Source: Acidobacteriota bacterium (GTDB lineage Bacteria; Acidobacteriota; Aminicenantia; Aminicenantales; Saccharicenantaceae). From it: 64,000 nucleotides of DNA. Position numbers and translations under genes: made by a program. The stretch lies in contig JAWSUF010000005.1 in NCBI GenBank assembly GCA_033549365.1, positions 62,001 to 126,000 on the forward strand, given 5' to 3'. Shown here piece after piece: positions 43,091 to 50,482 of the stretch; within the stretch, counting starts at the first letter, position 1, and every line of letters begins with the position of its first letter. Under the pieces are notes generated by a model. It saw nothing but the letters and a program-made list of their open reading frames with translations. It was not told the DNA's origin and searched no databases.

Positions 43091-43220
43091 CGGCGATTCT
43101 TTTTCTTCCTTTTCGGCGGCGGCTCTTGATCACTTCCTGGCCGGATTTCGTCCTCATCCGAACTCGAAAACCATGAGTTTTTTTTCTTTTGCGATTGTTC
43201 GGCTGAAATGTTCTTTTCAT
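43083..43220 (-). CDS. rpmH: 50S ribosomal protein L34
   Basis: A 45-residue L34: [18 protein letters not shown], then [13 protein letters not shown] and the basic end [15 protein letters not shown] 43220 has GAGGA 11 nt upstream. It is the first gene of the long minus-strand run and has its own near-consensus promoter (43253-43282). dnaA, often next to rpmH, is absent here; a CarD-like gene is divergent instead. Confidence 0.96.
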   Translation of the reverse strand: MKRTFQPNNRKRKKTHGFRVRMRTKSGQEVIKSRRRKGRKRIAVG

Positions 43221-43252
43221 GATGTTCTATGTCCTCGGGGAATTAGGAATGT

Positions 43253-43282
43253 ATGATAATTGAATATGTTACGCTCTGTCAA
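43253..43282 (-). promoter_or_regulatory. Promoter of the rpmH operon
   Basis: Minus strand: perfect -35 TTGACA (43282-43277), 18-nt spacer, -10 TATCAT (43258-43253). The leader is about 25 nt with GAGGA. Confidence 0.7.
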
Positions 43283-43314
43283 GAACGAAAACGACAAATC
43301 CGAGGCTTTATCGA

Positions 43315-43343
43315 TTGACGGGAGAAGCGGTTTCCTTTATACT
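43315..43343 (+). promoter_or_regulatory. Promoter of the CarD-like gene
   Basis: -35 TTGACG (43315-43320), 17-nt spacer, -10 TATACT (43338-43343). The ATG is at 43352, 8 nt after the -10 box, so transcription would begin within a base or two of the start codon. Confidence 0.7.
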
Positions 43344-43351
43344 GAGGGCGA

Positions 43352-43870
43352 ATGAATCCTATTAAAGTCGGGGATAAGATCATTTATCCCAACCACGGAC
43401 TTGGCTTTGTCGAAGCCATCGACCAGGCGACTCATAACGGAGAGACATTCAAGGTTTTCCACCTTCGTATCCTGTCCTCCAATGCTTTGGTTCTCCTGCC
43501 CGTATCGGTCTTCGCCGAAGTCGGCGTCCGGCGACCGATGGAGGAAAAGGCCGTCAAGAAGATTTTCTCCTACATCCGATCCTCTCCCGACGATATCATC
43601 ATGAACTGGAAGGGGCGGTATAAAGAGCATATCGACCTCATGAAGTCCGGCACGCTCATGGGCACGGCCCAGGTTCTGAAAAGCCTGCACTGCCTGAACA
43701 TGATCAAGCCCCTTTCCTATCGCGAGAAAAAAATGATGGAAAAAGCCAAGGAGCTTCTCGTCATCGAGATTTCGACGGCGTCCTGCCTGCCCAACAAAAA
43801 GATCGAAGAGAAGATCGAAGACGCCCTGTCGAAGTGCTTTCAGAATCATAAACATCGGGTCAACCACTGA
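43352..43870 (+). CDS. CarD/CdnL-like transcription regulator
   Basis: A 172-residue protein with an N-terminal CarD/TRCF RNA-polymerase-interacting Tudor-like domain (KVGDKIIYPNHGLGFVEAID, residues 5-24, then FHLRIL and VLLPV) and a helical C-terminal domain (YREKKMMEKAKELLVIEIS) that in CarD/CdnL contacts promoter DNA near the -10 box. Such proteins stabilise open complexes, notably at rRNA and ribosomal promoters. Divergent from the rpmH operon. The promoter suggests a leaderless mRNA. Confidence 0.88.
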   Translation: MNPIKVGDKIIYPNHGLGFVEAIDQATHNGETFKVFHLRILSSNALVLLPVSVFAEVGVRRPMEEKAVKKIFSYIRSSPDDIIMNWKGRYKEHIDLMKSGTLMGTAQVLKSLHCLNMIKPLSYREKKMMEKAKELLVIEISTASCLPNKKIEEKIEDALSKCFQNHKHRVNH

Positions 43871-43875
43871 CCGGA

Positions 43876-45141
43876 ATGATACTGACCGCCGTCCTTCTGT
43901 TCATAGCCTTTCTTGCCCTGAGCGCTCTTTTTTCCTCTTCGGAAACGGCCTTCATCGCCGTCAATCCCTACACACTCGCCTCCATGGAGGAAAAGGGCCA
44001 GAAACGGGCGACCCACATCCGCAAAGCTCTGGCCCGGGTCCAGGATCTCCTGGCCACGATCCTCATAGGAAATACCCTGGCCAATGCCGCAGCCGCATCC
44101 TTGGCCACATACATCTTCGTGTCTCTTTTTCCCGACAACCAGAACCAGGCCGTCGCGCTGGCAACCGTCGCCACCACGGCGCTTCTGCTTTTTTTCTCAG
44201 AACTCAATCCGAAAACCTACGCCGCCCATAATCCGCTCAAGGTGACCTACCTGGTCATTCATCCCATCCGATTTTTTAAACTGATTTTCTTTCCCCTGGC
44301 CAAAGGCTTTTCCGTCCTGTCCGGGATCGTTTTCCCGAAACTGACGTCCGAGGAAAACCCTCTGGCCCGAAAGCTCAATGAAGAGGAAATCCGTATTTTC
44401 CTGACTTCGGGAATCCGGGGAATGTCGAGCTTGAGGAAAAAAATGATCGCCGGCATCCTGGATATCAGCACACGGCCCGTCCGGGAAATCATGATCCCCC
44501 GACCCCAGGTTCGGGGCATCGAGATCAACACGCCTCTCAAGGACATCGCGGCCGCCATCCGGGATTCGGGGCATTCGCGCTTTCCCGTCTACACGGGGAG
44601 ACTGGACAACATCGAAGGCGTCATTCACGCCAAGGACATCATCTCCAAGCTCTGCGACGTGGGGGATTTCGATATCCGAAGCGTTCTGCGGAAACCTTTC
44701 TTTATTCCGGAATTGGCTCCTCTCGAAAAAGCTCTTCTCCAGATGCAGGAAAAGGCCGTCCACATGGCTCTGGTTGTCGACGAATTCGGAACCATCGAGG
44801 GCCTCGTCACTCTCGAAGACATCATCGAGGAAATCACGGGGGATATCCACGACGAGTACGATATCCGTCCCGAGGACTGGCTCACGACTCTCGGGGGCAA
44901 CGCCTACATCATGAAAGGCTCGGCATCCATCAAGCACGTGAATGAACGGCTCCCTTTGAAAATCCCCGAGAAAGCCGATTACACCACCCTGGCCGGATTT
45001 TTTCTCTATGAATTCGGCCGGTTGCCGAAAGAGGGCGACACTCTGATTTTCCGAAGCGACCGCTACACCGTCGAGAAAATGAACAAGCGTCACATCAGCC
45101 TCATCCGGGTGGAAACCGGGGTGTCCGGGGAATCGCCGTGA
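43876..45141 (+). CDS. CNNM/HlyC-CorC family transporter with CBS pair
   Basis: A 421-residue protein: CNNM (DUF21) domain with four membrane segments (residues about 1-165, including ALFSSSETAFIAVNPY and FFSELNPKTYA), two CBS domains (REIMIPRPQVRGIEI, SRFPVYTGRLDNIEGVIHAKD, and VDEFGTIEGLVTLEDIIEEITGDIHDE written in parts), and a C-terminal CorC_HlyC domain. Family members handle Mg2+/Co2+ efflux or sodium-coupled divalent cation transport. It follows the CarD-like gene by 5 nt and overlaps smpB by 4 nt. Confidence 0.92.
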   Translation: MILTAVLLFIAFLALSALFSSSETAFIAVNPYTLASMEEKGQKRATHIRKALARVQDLLATILIGNTLANAAAASLATYIFVSLFPDNQNQAVALATVATTALLLFFSELNPKTYAAHNPLKVTYLVIHPIRFFKLIFFPLAKGFSVLSGIVFPKLTSEENPLARKLNEEEIRIFLTSGIRGMSSLRKKMIAGILDISTRPVREIMIPRPQVRGIEINTPLKDIAAAIRDSGHSRFPVYTGRLDNIEGVIHAKDIISKLCDVGDFDIRSVLRKPFFIPELAPLEKALLQMQEKAVHMALVVDEFGTIEGLVTLEDIIEEITGDIHDEYDIRPEDWLTTLGGNAYIMKGSASIKHVNERLPLKIPEKADYTTLAGFFLYEFGRLPKEGDTLIFRSDRYTVEKMNKRHISLIRVETGVSGESP

Positions 45142-45587
45142 AAACCGCCGCGGTCAATAAAGCCGCCTCACATGAATACGAAATCCTGGAAACCTTCGAG
45201 GCCGGCATTGTGCTTCTCGGCAGCGAGGTCAAGTCCGTGAGAGAAGGGCGCGTCAGCCTCAAGGAGAGCTATGCCGATGTTCGGGACGGTGAAATCTTTC
45301 TTGTCAAATGCCATATCAGTCCCTACGAGGCGGCCAATATCTTCAACCACGAACCGCTGCGGGACCGCAAGCTTCTCTTGCACCGCCGGGAAATCCGGCG
45401 GCTGGCCGGAAAGATCCAGGAGCGCGGGCTGACCCTGATCCCGACCAAGGTGTTTTTCAATCCCAAAGGAAAAATTAAAGTCGTGCTCGGTCTCGGGCGC
45501 GGCAAAAAAGCCTACGAGAAGCGCGAAACGATCAAAAAGCGCGACGTGGACCGGGAGATTCGGGGGCATCTCAAGCGGACTCGTTAA
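45138..45587 (+). CDS. smpB: SsrA-binding protein SmpB
   Basis: SmpB of 149 residues: HEYEILETFEAGIVLLGSEVKS, the OB-fold core, IPTKVFFNPKGKIKVVLGLGRGKK (in two parts: IPTKVFFNPKG and KVVLGLGRGKK) and the basic C-terminal tail KKRDVDREIRGHLKR that mimics the missing tRNA anticodon arm during trans-translation. GTG start 45138 overlaps the stop of the CNNM gene (GTGA). ssrA itself is not seen in this window. Confidence 0.97.
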   Translation: MKTAAVNKAASHEYEILETFEAGIVLLGSEVKSVREGRVSLKESYADVRDGEIFLVKCHISPYEAANIFNHEPLRDRKLLLHRREIRRLAGKIQERGLTLIPTKVFFNPKGKIKVVLGLGRGKKAYEKRETIKKRDVDREIRGHLKRTR

Positions 45588-45617
45588 TAGAACGGGTCGG
45601 CTATCAAAAGTGCGGGG

Positions 45618-46565
45618 TTATTTTTTGGTGACAAGGTTTGCGGCCAGAATCAGGGCCTCCTGCATACTCGAGGGATCCGCGCAATTCATCCCGGCGATTT
45701 CGAAGGCCGTTCCGTGGTCGGGAGACGTTCTGACAAAAGGCGTCCCGAGCGTCATGTTGACGCCGGTCGAAAAGGCCTCCATTTTAAAGGCAATCAAACC
45801 CTGATCATGATAAAGAGCGACGACCATTCTGTCCGATTTGCCGCGGGACATCAGGAAAACGGTATCGGGAGGGAAAGGGCCGGCGACATCCATCCCTTCC
45901 TTGACAGCCTCTTCGACGGCCGGGCGGATCTCCGTTTCCTCTTCATGCCCCAGAATTCCCTTTTCCCCGGCATGAGGATTCAACCCGGCCACGAGGAGCG
46001 TCGTAATCCCGGATGACAGTTTATCGAGGCTTTGCCGCAGCGATCTTAGAAACGCCAGAATCGCTTCTTTTTTGATCCTCTCGAGCGCTTCCCGAAGCGG
46101 CAAATGATGGCTGAGCAAAGCGACGCGCAGGTTCCGTGACCAGAAGGACATGATGGCCTCGGGATGGTCGCGTTCAAGATATTCCGTGTGTCCCCGCCAG
46201 GACAGACCGGCAAGGCTCCAGGATTCCTTGGAAATGGGCGCCGTCACCAAGGCCTGCAATTCGCCTCGCCGTGCATCCTCCACGGCAGCCTCGAACCATA
46301 AGAAAGAGGCTCGTCCACCGGCTTCAGACGGACCCCTTGTCTTGGGATAAGTGACACCGGGCGGAAGATCGCGCAGCTCAATCTCATGATTCCATCCCAA
46401 ACGCAGGCCCAAAGCCTGCTCGGCGCTTTGGATGATTCGTGATTCTCCATAGATCACATATTGTGCGGAGGGGAGGGTTTGTAACTCCGCTAGAGCTTTT
46501 ACGACGATTTCAGGGCCGATCCCGGCCGGATCTCCGAGGGTGACCCCGATGCGGGGGGGCGTCAT
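45618..46565 (-). CDS. pdxA: 4-hydroxythreonine-4-phosphate dehydrogenase
   Basis: PdxA of 315 residues, an NAD- and divalent-metal-dependent enzyme of the DXP-dependent pyridoxal phosphate pathway: GVTLGDPAGIGPEI, VTAPISKESW, GHTEYLE, metal histidines in LSHHLPLRE, NPHAGEKG, ALYHDQGLIAFK and RTSPDHGTAFEIAG. It overlaps the Hfq-like gene by 4 nt and ends 30 nt from the convergent smpB stop. dxs, which feeds the same pathway, is further along at 51.3 kb. Confidence 0.95.
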   Translation of the reverse strand: MTPPRIGVTLGDPAGIGPEIVVKALAELQTLPSAQYVIYGESRIIQSAEQALGLRLGWNHEIELRDLPPGVTYPKTRGPSEAGGRASFLWFEAAVEDARRGELQALVTAPISKESWSLAGLSWRGHTEYLERDHPEAIMSFWSRNLRVALLSHHLPLREALERIKKEAILAFLRSLRQSLDKLSSGITTLLVAGLNPHAGEKGILGHEEETEIRPAVEEAVKEGMDVAGPFPPDTVFLMSRGKSDRMVVALYHDQGLIAFKMEAFSTGVNMTLGTPFVRTSPDHGTAFEIAGMNCADPSSMQEALILAANLVTKK

Positions 46566-46885
46566 CGCCGTTTTTTTGCCGCCGTTTCTTCTTCTTCGAG
46601 CTTATAAATGTACTTGATATTGGCTTTGTAAATGAGAAGGTTGGGATCTTCCTGGCGGGTGAGCTTGATGCAGTTTCTGTCATACCACTCGATGGATCCC
46701 TTGAGCACCTCTCCATCGGCTAAAACAACCGCAACAGGTGTTTTCTTGTTCATCTGCTTGAGATAATAGTAGCTCTCGGCATGCGTATCCGTCGGAGGAT
46801 GCATTTTCCTTTTCGCCGGATCTTTTTCCTGGGACATCTTCTCTTTGATCTCCGAAAGATCGGGACGTATGAGTTTCCTGTTCAT
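46562..46885 (-). CDS. Hfq-like Sm-fold RNA-binding protein with N-terminal extension
   Basis: A 107-residue protein. Residues about 50-98 follow the Hfq/Sm fold: TPVAVVLADGEVLKGSIEWYD (Sm1 written as TPVAVVLADGEV then LKGSIEWYD), NCIKLTRQ and the Sm2-like LLIYKANIKYIYKL, where the usual YKHAIS is altered to YKANIK. The first 45 residues are a charged extension not present in E. coli Hfq, and the tail is basic. It probably binds small RNAs or mRNA A-rich or U-rich sites. Its neighbour pdxA is overlapped. Classical Hfq function is likely but not certain. Confidence 0.72.
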   Translation of the reverse strand: MNRKLIRPDLSEIKEKMSQEKDPAKRKMHPPTDTHAESYYYLKQMNKKTPVAVVLADGEVLKGSIEWYDRNCIKLTRQEDPNLLIYKANIKYIYKLEEEETAAKKRR

Positions 46886-46988
46886 GGGAACTCCTCCTCG
46901 GTTTTTACTGGTTGGACAGCCTTATTGTTTGAATCATAACATCCTGAGCCGGCAAAATGCAACTTTTTTGCGAAAACCGAGGGTGTGC

Positions 46989-47024
46989 GACGAAATCGAT
47001 GCGGTGAGATCGGTACGCCCGAAG
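46989..47024. repeat. Copy of the dispersed GCCCGAAG element
   Basis: These 36 nt match 49529-49564 with three mismatches, running from GACGAAATCGATGCGG to ACGCCCGAAG. It sits directly at the trxA stop codon (47027), the place expected for a terminator-linked element, although a clear stem after the box is not seen here. Confidence 0.7.
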
Positions 47025-47026
47025 AG

Positions 47027-47365
47027 TCAGCCGGCCTTGACGTGCGACGCGATGAGCGTCTCGATCTTTTCCTTGGAGACAACCCCAACGGCTTTATCCC
47101 GGACTTCTCCTCCCTTGAACAGCATCAGGGTGGGGATGGTCATGACACCGTAAGTCTGGGACGACTGGGGATTGTCATCGACATTGACCTTGACGACCTG
47201 AAGACGGCCCTGATAAGTCCGGGCCACTTCCTCAAGAACAGGGGCAATCATGCCGCAGGGTGCGCACCAGGGAGCCCAGAAATCCACCAGAACGGGGAGT
47301 CCCGATTTCAGCACAAGCTGTTCGAACCCGGCGTCGGAGCCGTCGATGATGTGTTCACTCGACAT
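47027..47365 (-). CDS. trxA: Thioredoxin
   Basis: A 112-residue cytoplasmic thioredoxin: VLVDFWAPWCAPCGMIAPVLEE with active site WCAPC (the usual Gly is Ala), VVKVNVDDNP, cis-Pro in VMTIPTLMLFKGG and the C-terminal helix. It would reduce protein disulfides using thioredoxin reductase. Start ATG 47365 has GGAGG and lies 11 nt inside the glgA 3' end, so the two are co-transcribed. Confidence 0.95.
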   Translation of the reverse strand: MSSEHIIDGSDAGFEQLVLKSGLPVLVDFWAPWCAPCGMIAPVLEEVARTYQGRLQVVKVNVDDNPQSSQTYGVMTIPTLMLFKGGEVRDKAVGVVSKEKIETLIASHVKAG

Positions 47366-48839
47366 GGATTTTTCCTCCTTGAATTTCCAAACTTTTTCGA
47401 TAGAGCTTCAAATATTCTCCGGCGGTTTTCCGGATGCTGTAATTCCTGTCCATAGCTGCATTCATGATGCCCCGCCACTCCTCCTGCCGCTCGAAGATGC
47501 GCACGGCCTGTCTCACGGCATCCATGAACGCCGAACGGGAAAATTCCTCAAAAACAAATCCAACGCCTTTCCCCGTCTTCGGGTCATGGGGAGAGACGGT
47601 TTCCTTAAGCCCTCCGGTCGCCCGCACAACAGGAATTGTTCCGTATTTCATGGCGAACATCGCGCTCAAACCGCATGGCTCATGGATCGAAGGAATCAGA
47701 AGGATATCGGATCCGGCTATGACCTTATGAGTCAAAGCGGTCCCGGGCTCAAATCGAACCGCCACACGGCCCGGATAATCGATTTCCGCCTGCCGGAAAA
47801 ACTTTTCGTATTTTTCCTCCCCAACGCCCAAAACAACCAGTCCGATATCCATGGCTATCATATCGCCCAGGGATTCCATGATGAGATCGACCCCTTTTTG
47901 CGGAGCCAGATAGGACACCATGCCCAGAAGAGGCCGCCGCAACTCCGGATTCTTCAGCCTCAGTTCTTCTTTCAGGTCCCGGCGGCAGACGGCCTTTCCG
48001 TCAAGATTGGACCCTTTGAAGCCGGCGGCGATATAGGCGTCCGATTCGGGATTCCATTCGACGGGGTCGATGCCGTTGCGGATGGCTGAGAACGTCCGTG
48101 GACGCCGATTCAGGATTTCCTTGAGCTTACCACCGTGAAGTCCGGAAAGGATTTCTTTTTTATAGGTCCGGCTGACGGTGTTGACCGCATCGGCATATAA
48201 AACTCCCGACCTGAGAAAATTGAACCGGTTTTCAAAAAAAGCCGCCTCGGAATTGAGAAAATCCCAGTTGAGCCCGGTCAGGGCCAGGCTTTCCGGAGGA
48301 AAATCTCCCTGGTAGCCGGCGTTGTGAAGCGTGAGCACGGAAACGGCGTTCCTGAAAAGAACCCGGCGTCCATAATGGGTGCGCATGAAAACGGGAACCA
48401 GAGAGGACGGCCAGTTATTACAGTGAATGATATCCGGCTTCATCCGGGACTTGATCATGTGTTCGCAGACGGCCCGGCCGAAGAGAACGAACCGCTCGTC
48501 ATTGTCGAGAAACGGGCCTTGAGGCGAACCGTAGATGCTTTCCCTTAAAAAATGCCGGGGACTGTCGATCATGAAAACCTGGACTTTGCCCATGACCGCG
48601 GTCAGGACAGAGACCCTGACTCTATCTTCTCCAAGGGGAACGGTGAGTTCCGTCCGGACGGCCGAGGCGGCCAGGGAATCGATCTCCGGCTTGCGATACT
48701 TGGGGAGATAAACGGAAACTTCGGCCCCGGCGTCAGCCAGAGTCCGTGTCAGTGAGCCGGACAAATCTGCCAATTCCCCGGACTTGGCAAGCGGGGAAAT
48801 CTCGGGCGTGACAAAGACAATCCGGAGGTTCCGTCTCAT
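47355..48839 (-). CDS. glgA: Glycogen/starch synthase (GT5)
   Basis: A 494-residue GT5 enzyme: N-terminal IVFVTPEISPLAKSGELADL, NNWPSSLVPVFMRTHYG, LTLHNAGYQGDFP, AIRNGIDPVEWNPESD, and C-terminal IPSIHEPCGLSAMFAMKYGT with RATGGLKETV. It extends alpha-1,4-glucan from ADP- or UDP-glucose. The usual KxGGLADV loop is KSGELADL here, with Glu replacing one Gly. The ATG lies 6 nt from a -10 box, suggesting a leaderless mRNA. Confidence 0.92.
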   Translation of the reverse strand: MRRNLRIVFVTPEISPLAKSGELADLSGSLTRTLADAGAEVSVYLPKYRKPEIDSLAASAVRTELTVPLGEDRVRVSVLTAVMGKVQVFMIDSPRHFLRESIYGSPQGPFLDNDERFVLFGRAVCEHMIKSRMKPDIIHCNNWPSSLVPVFMRTHYGRRVLFRNAVSVLTLHNAGYQGDFPPESLALTGLNWDFLNSEAAFFENRFNFLRSGVLYADAVNTVSRTYKKEILSGLHGGKLKEILNRRPRTFSAIRNGIDPVEWNPESDAYIAAGFKGSNLDGKAVCRRDLKEELRLKNPELRRPLLGMVSYLAPQKGVDLIMESLGDMIAMDIGLVVLGVGEEKYEKFFRQAEIDYPGRVAVRFEPGTALTHKVIAGSDILLIPSIHEPCGLSAMFAMKYGTIPVVRATGGLKETVSPHDPKTGKGVGFVFEEFSRSAFMDAVRQAVRIFERQEEWRGIMNAAMDRNYSIRKTAGEYLKLYRKSLEIQGGKIHVE

Positions 48840-48845
48840 GTTTGG

Positions 48846-48874
48846 ATCATAGAAGACGCCCTCCCAAAAGTCAA
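48846..48874 (-). promoter_or_regulatory. Promoter of glgA-trxA
   Basis: Minus strand: -35 TTGACT (48874-48869), 17-nt spacer, -10 TATGAT (48851-48846). The glgA ATG follows after only 6 nt, so the transcript is predicted to start at the start codon. Confidence 0.68.
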
Positions 48875-48890
48875 CTTGCGGAGCAACGCG

Positions 48891-48996
48891 GCAGATGCGG
48901 CCGGATCGGTTCGCCCGCAGGGCCGAGGCTGTGCGTTATAAGAGCCGGAAATATGAAGAAAAGAAGAAATCCGGGCGTTTTCACGCACAGCCTCGG
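48891..48996. repeat. Dispersed element copy with 14-bp perfect stem
   Basis: 48891-48935 is repeated at 49414-49458 with three mismatches (45 nt). The box GGATCGGTTCGCCCGCAGGG is followed by a perfect inverted repeat CCGAGGCTGTGCGT (48923-48936) with ACGCACAGCCTCGG (48983-48996), loop 46 nt. The whole 48840-49630 stretch has no gene I can support; it holds the glgA promoter, this element, two more hairpin elements and repeat fragments. Confidence 0.75.
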
Positions 48997-49123
48997 GCGG
49001 AGACTGGTTATTCACGGGCCGAGGCGGCGGAGACGGCTTTCGCTCTTCGGGCTCGGGGGAATCCCTTCTCAAGACGTGTCCGGGCCCCGGCGAGTCCCGT
49101 CCACTCCGGCTCCGAAACCGTTC

Positions 49124-49238
49124 GTGAAAACTCCAAGATTTTTTTTCTTTCTTCTTATTTGGAGTTTTCACCCTTCGGGCAAGCCAATCTGGCCATTCCG
49201 GCTGCGTCGCAGCCTGTTCGACGTAGCTCAACTACGCC
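49124..49238 (-). repeat. Dispersed element copy, inverted orientation, with 13-bp stem
   Basis: Read on the minus strand: a conserved part (49238-49172) including CGTAG-TTGAG-CTACG and ending GCCCGAAGGG, followed by a perfect 13-bp stem GTGAAAACTCCAA/TTGGAGTTTTCAC (49171-49159 with 49136-49124) and a 22-nt pyrimidine/purine-biased loop. The conserved part is the inverted counterpart of 49499-49566. Confidence 0.72.
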
Positions 49239-49413
49239 CTCACAAACTGCATCCTTGCCGGAACGGCCATCTTGGCCTGCGCACAGTCTCGGTTCCCGGG
49301 TCTCGCTCTCCTCAACCTGCGGTTTCGGATCCGTGCCCGCTCGACCCTCCGACGGCTTGCTCCGGGATCCCCCCTGCGCCCCGCGAAAGCCTAAGAAAAA
49401 ACTGTGGGACGCA

Positions 49414-49566
49414 GCAGATGCGGCCGGATCGGCTCGCCCGGAAGGCCGAGGCTGTGCGCGGGTCGAGATTGCCGTAGCGATAAGGAGCGGACTGCGCAGG
49501 CGTAGTTGAGCTACGTCGAGCAGGCCGGGACGAAATCGATGCGGGAAGATCGGCACGCCCGAAGGG
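49414..49566 (+). repeat. Dispersed element copies (direct), constant part
   Basis: 49414-49458 repeats 48891-48935. 49454-49476 repeats 19231-19253. 49499-49566 is the constant part of the element: hairpin CGTAG-TTGAG-CTACG, then GACGAAATCGATGCGG and AGATCGGCACGCCCGAAGGG. It is shared with 46989-47024 and, inverted, with 49172-49238. The perfect stem at 49567-49616 follows. Confidence 0.75.
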
Positions 49567-49616
49567 TTAAAAGAGCCGGAAATAGGGGAAAAAATTGAAA
49601 TCCCCGGCTCTTTTAA
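49567..49616. terminator. Bidirectional hairpin terminator after nadK
   Basis: A perfect 13-bp stem, TTAAAAGAGCCGG (49567-49579) with CCGGCTCTTTTAA (49604-49616), loop 24 nt. It lies 15-64 nt downstream of the nadK stop on the minus strand and gives U-rich 3' arms in either direction. It directly follows the GCCCGAAGGG box of the dispersed element. Confidence 0.68.
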
Positions 49617-49630
49617 CGCACAGTTTCGGC

Positions 49631-50482
49631 CTAGGAGGTGGCCCAGCCTAGCTTCTCTTTGACGAGATCAAAATAATTCCTCTTCGGCGAGGTCACAAGC
49701 AGCAGTTCGAGCGGAGCCCGTCGGATGTTCAGCACGTCGCCCTCAACCATGGCGCCGCCGCGCTGGCCGTCGAGCGTGTAATGAACTTCTTCTCCGGCCG
49801 TCAGGAGCCGGACGGAAACCCGGAATTCGGAAGGGATGAGGAGCGGGCGGAACGAAAACGTGTGGGGACAAATGGGGGTGATGACGGTCGCATGAAGACC
49901 GGGATGAACGATGGGGCCGCCTGCGGATAGAGAATAGGCTGTGGATCCTGTCGGAGTTGAAATGATCAGGCCGTCGGATTTGAGCCGGGCCACCGGCTCG
50001 CCGTCGACGGCGATCGTGAAATCGATCATGCGGGCCAGCGCACCCTTGGTAATGACCGCATCGTTGAGACAATAAGACCTTCGCCGGCCGACTCGGGCCT
50101 CAAACAGCCAGCGGGAACTGATGATATCCCGGTTTCCGCCGAGCAGGTTATCGAGGGTCAGAACGGCTTCCTCCGTCGGGATTTCGGTCAGAAATCCCAA
50201 GCGCCCCATGTTGACGCCCATGACGGGAATTCCGGCCTGAGCAGCCAGGTGAGCGATGCTGAGAAGAGTGCCGTCTCCCCCCAGCACGACCACGAGATCG
50301 GAGGCGCCGGGGATCCGTTCGCGGGCCAGGCCTTTTTTAGCGCCGATTTTTTCAGCCGCGTCTTTTTCAAGAAGACATCGAATGCCGCGTCGCTCGCAAT
50401 AAGCAATGGTCTGCATCAGAACTTCCTCCACACCGACGGCGTGGGGCTTGATGACAAACCCGGCTTTAGTGATTTTTTTCAT
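49631..50482 (-). CDS. nadK: NAD kinase
   Basis: NAD kinase of 283 residues makes NADP+ from NAD+ and ATP. Motifs: LVVVLGGDGTLLSIAHL, GVNMGRLGFLTEI, CLNDAVITKG, LKSDGLIISTPTGSTAYSL and AGGPIVHP. It is the last gene of the long minus-strand run from thrS. It overlaps tlyA by 17 nt. A strong hairpin follows its stop. Confidence 0.96.
   Translation of the reverse strand: MKKITKAGFVIKPHAVGVEEVLMQTIAYCERRGIRCLLEKDAAEKIGAKKGLARERIPGASDLVVVLGGDGTLLSIAHLAAQAGIPVMGVNMGRLGFLTEIPTEEAVLTLDNLLGGNRDIISSRWLFEARVGRRRSYCLNDAVITKGALARMIDFTIAVDGEPVARLKSDGLIISTPTGSTAYSLSAGGPIVHPGLHATVITPICPHTFSFRPLLIPSEFRVSVRLLTAGEEVHYTLDGQRGGAMVEGDVLNIRRAPLELLLVTSPKRNYFDLVKEKLGWATS

Noticed and set aside
43221-43351. oriC between rpmH and the CarD-like gene
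   Set aside because: No DnaA boxes (TTATCCACA-like) or AT-rich unwinding repeat were seen; the interval is explained by two divergent promoters.
48891-49625. CRISPR array
   Set aside because: Repeats are long, few, of mixed orientation, unevenly spaced and have hairpins of variable sequence; no cas genes nearby.
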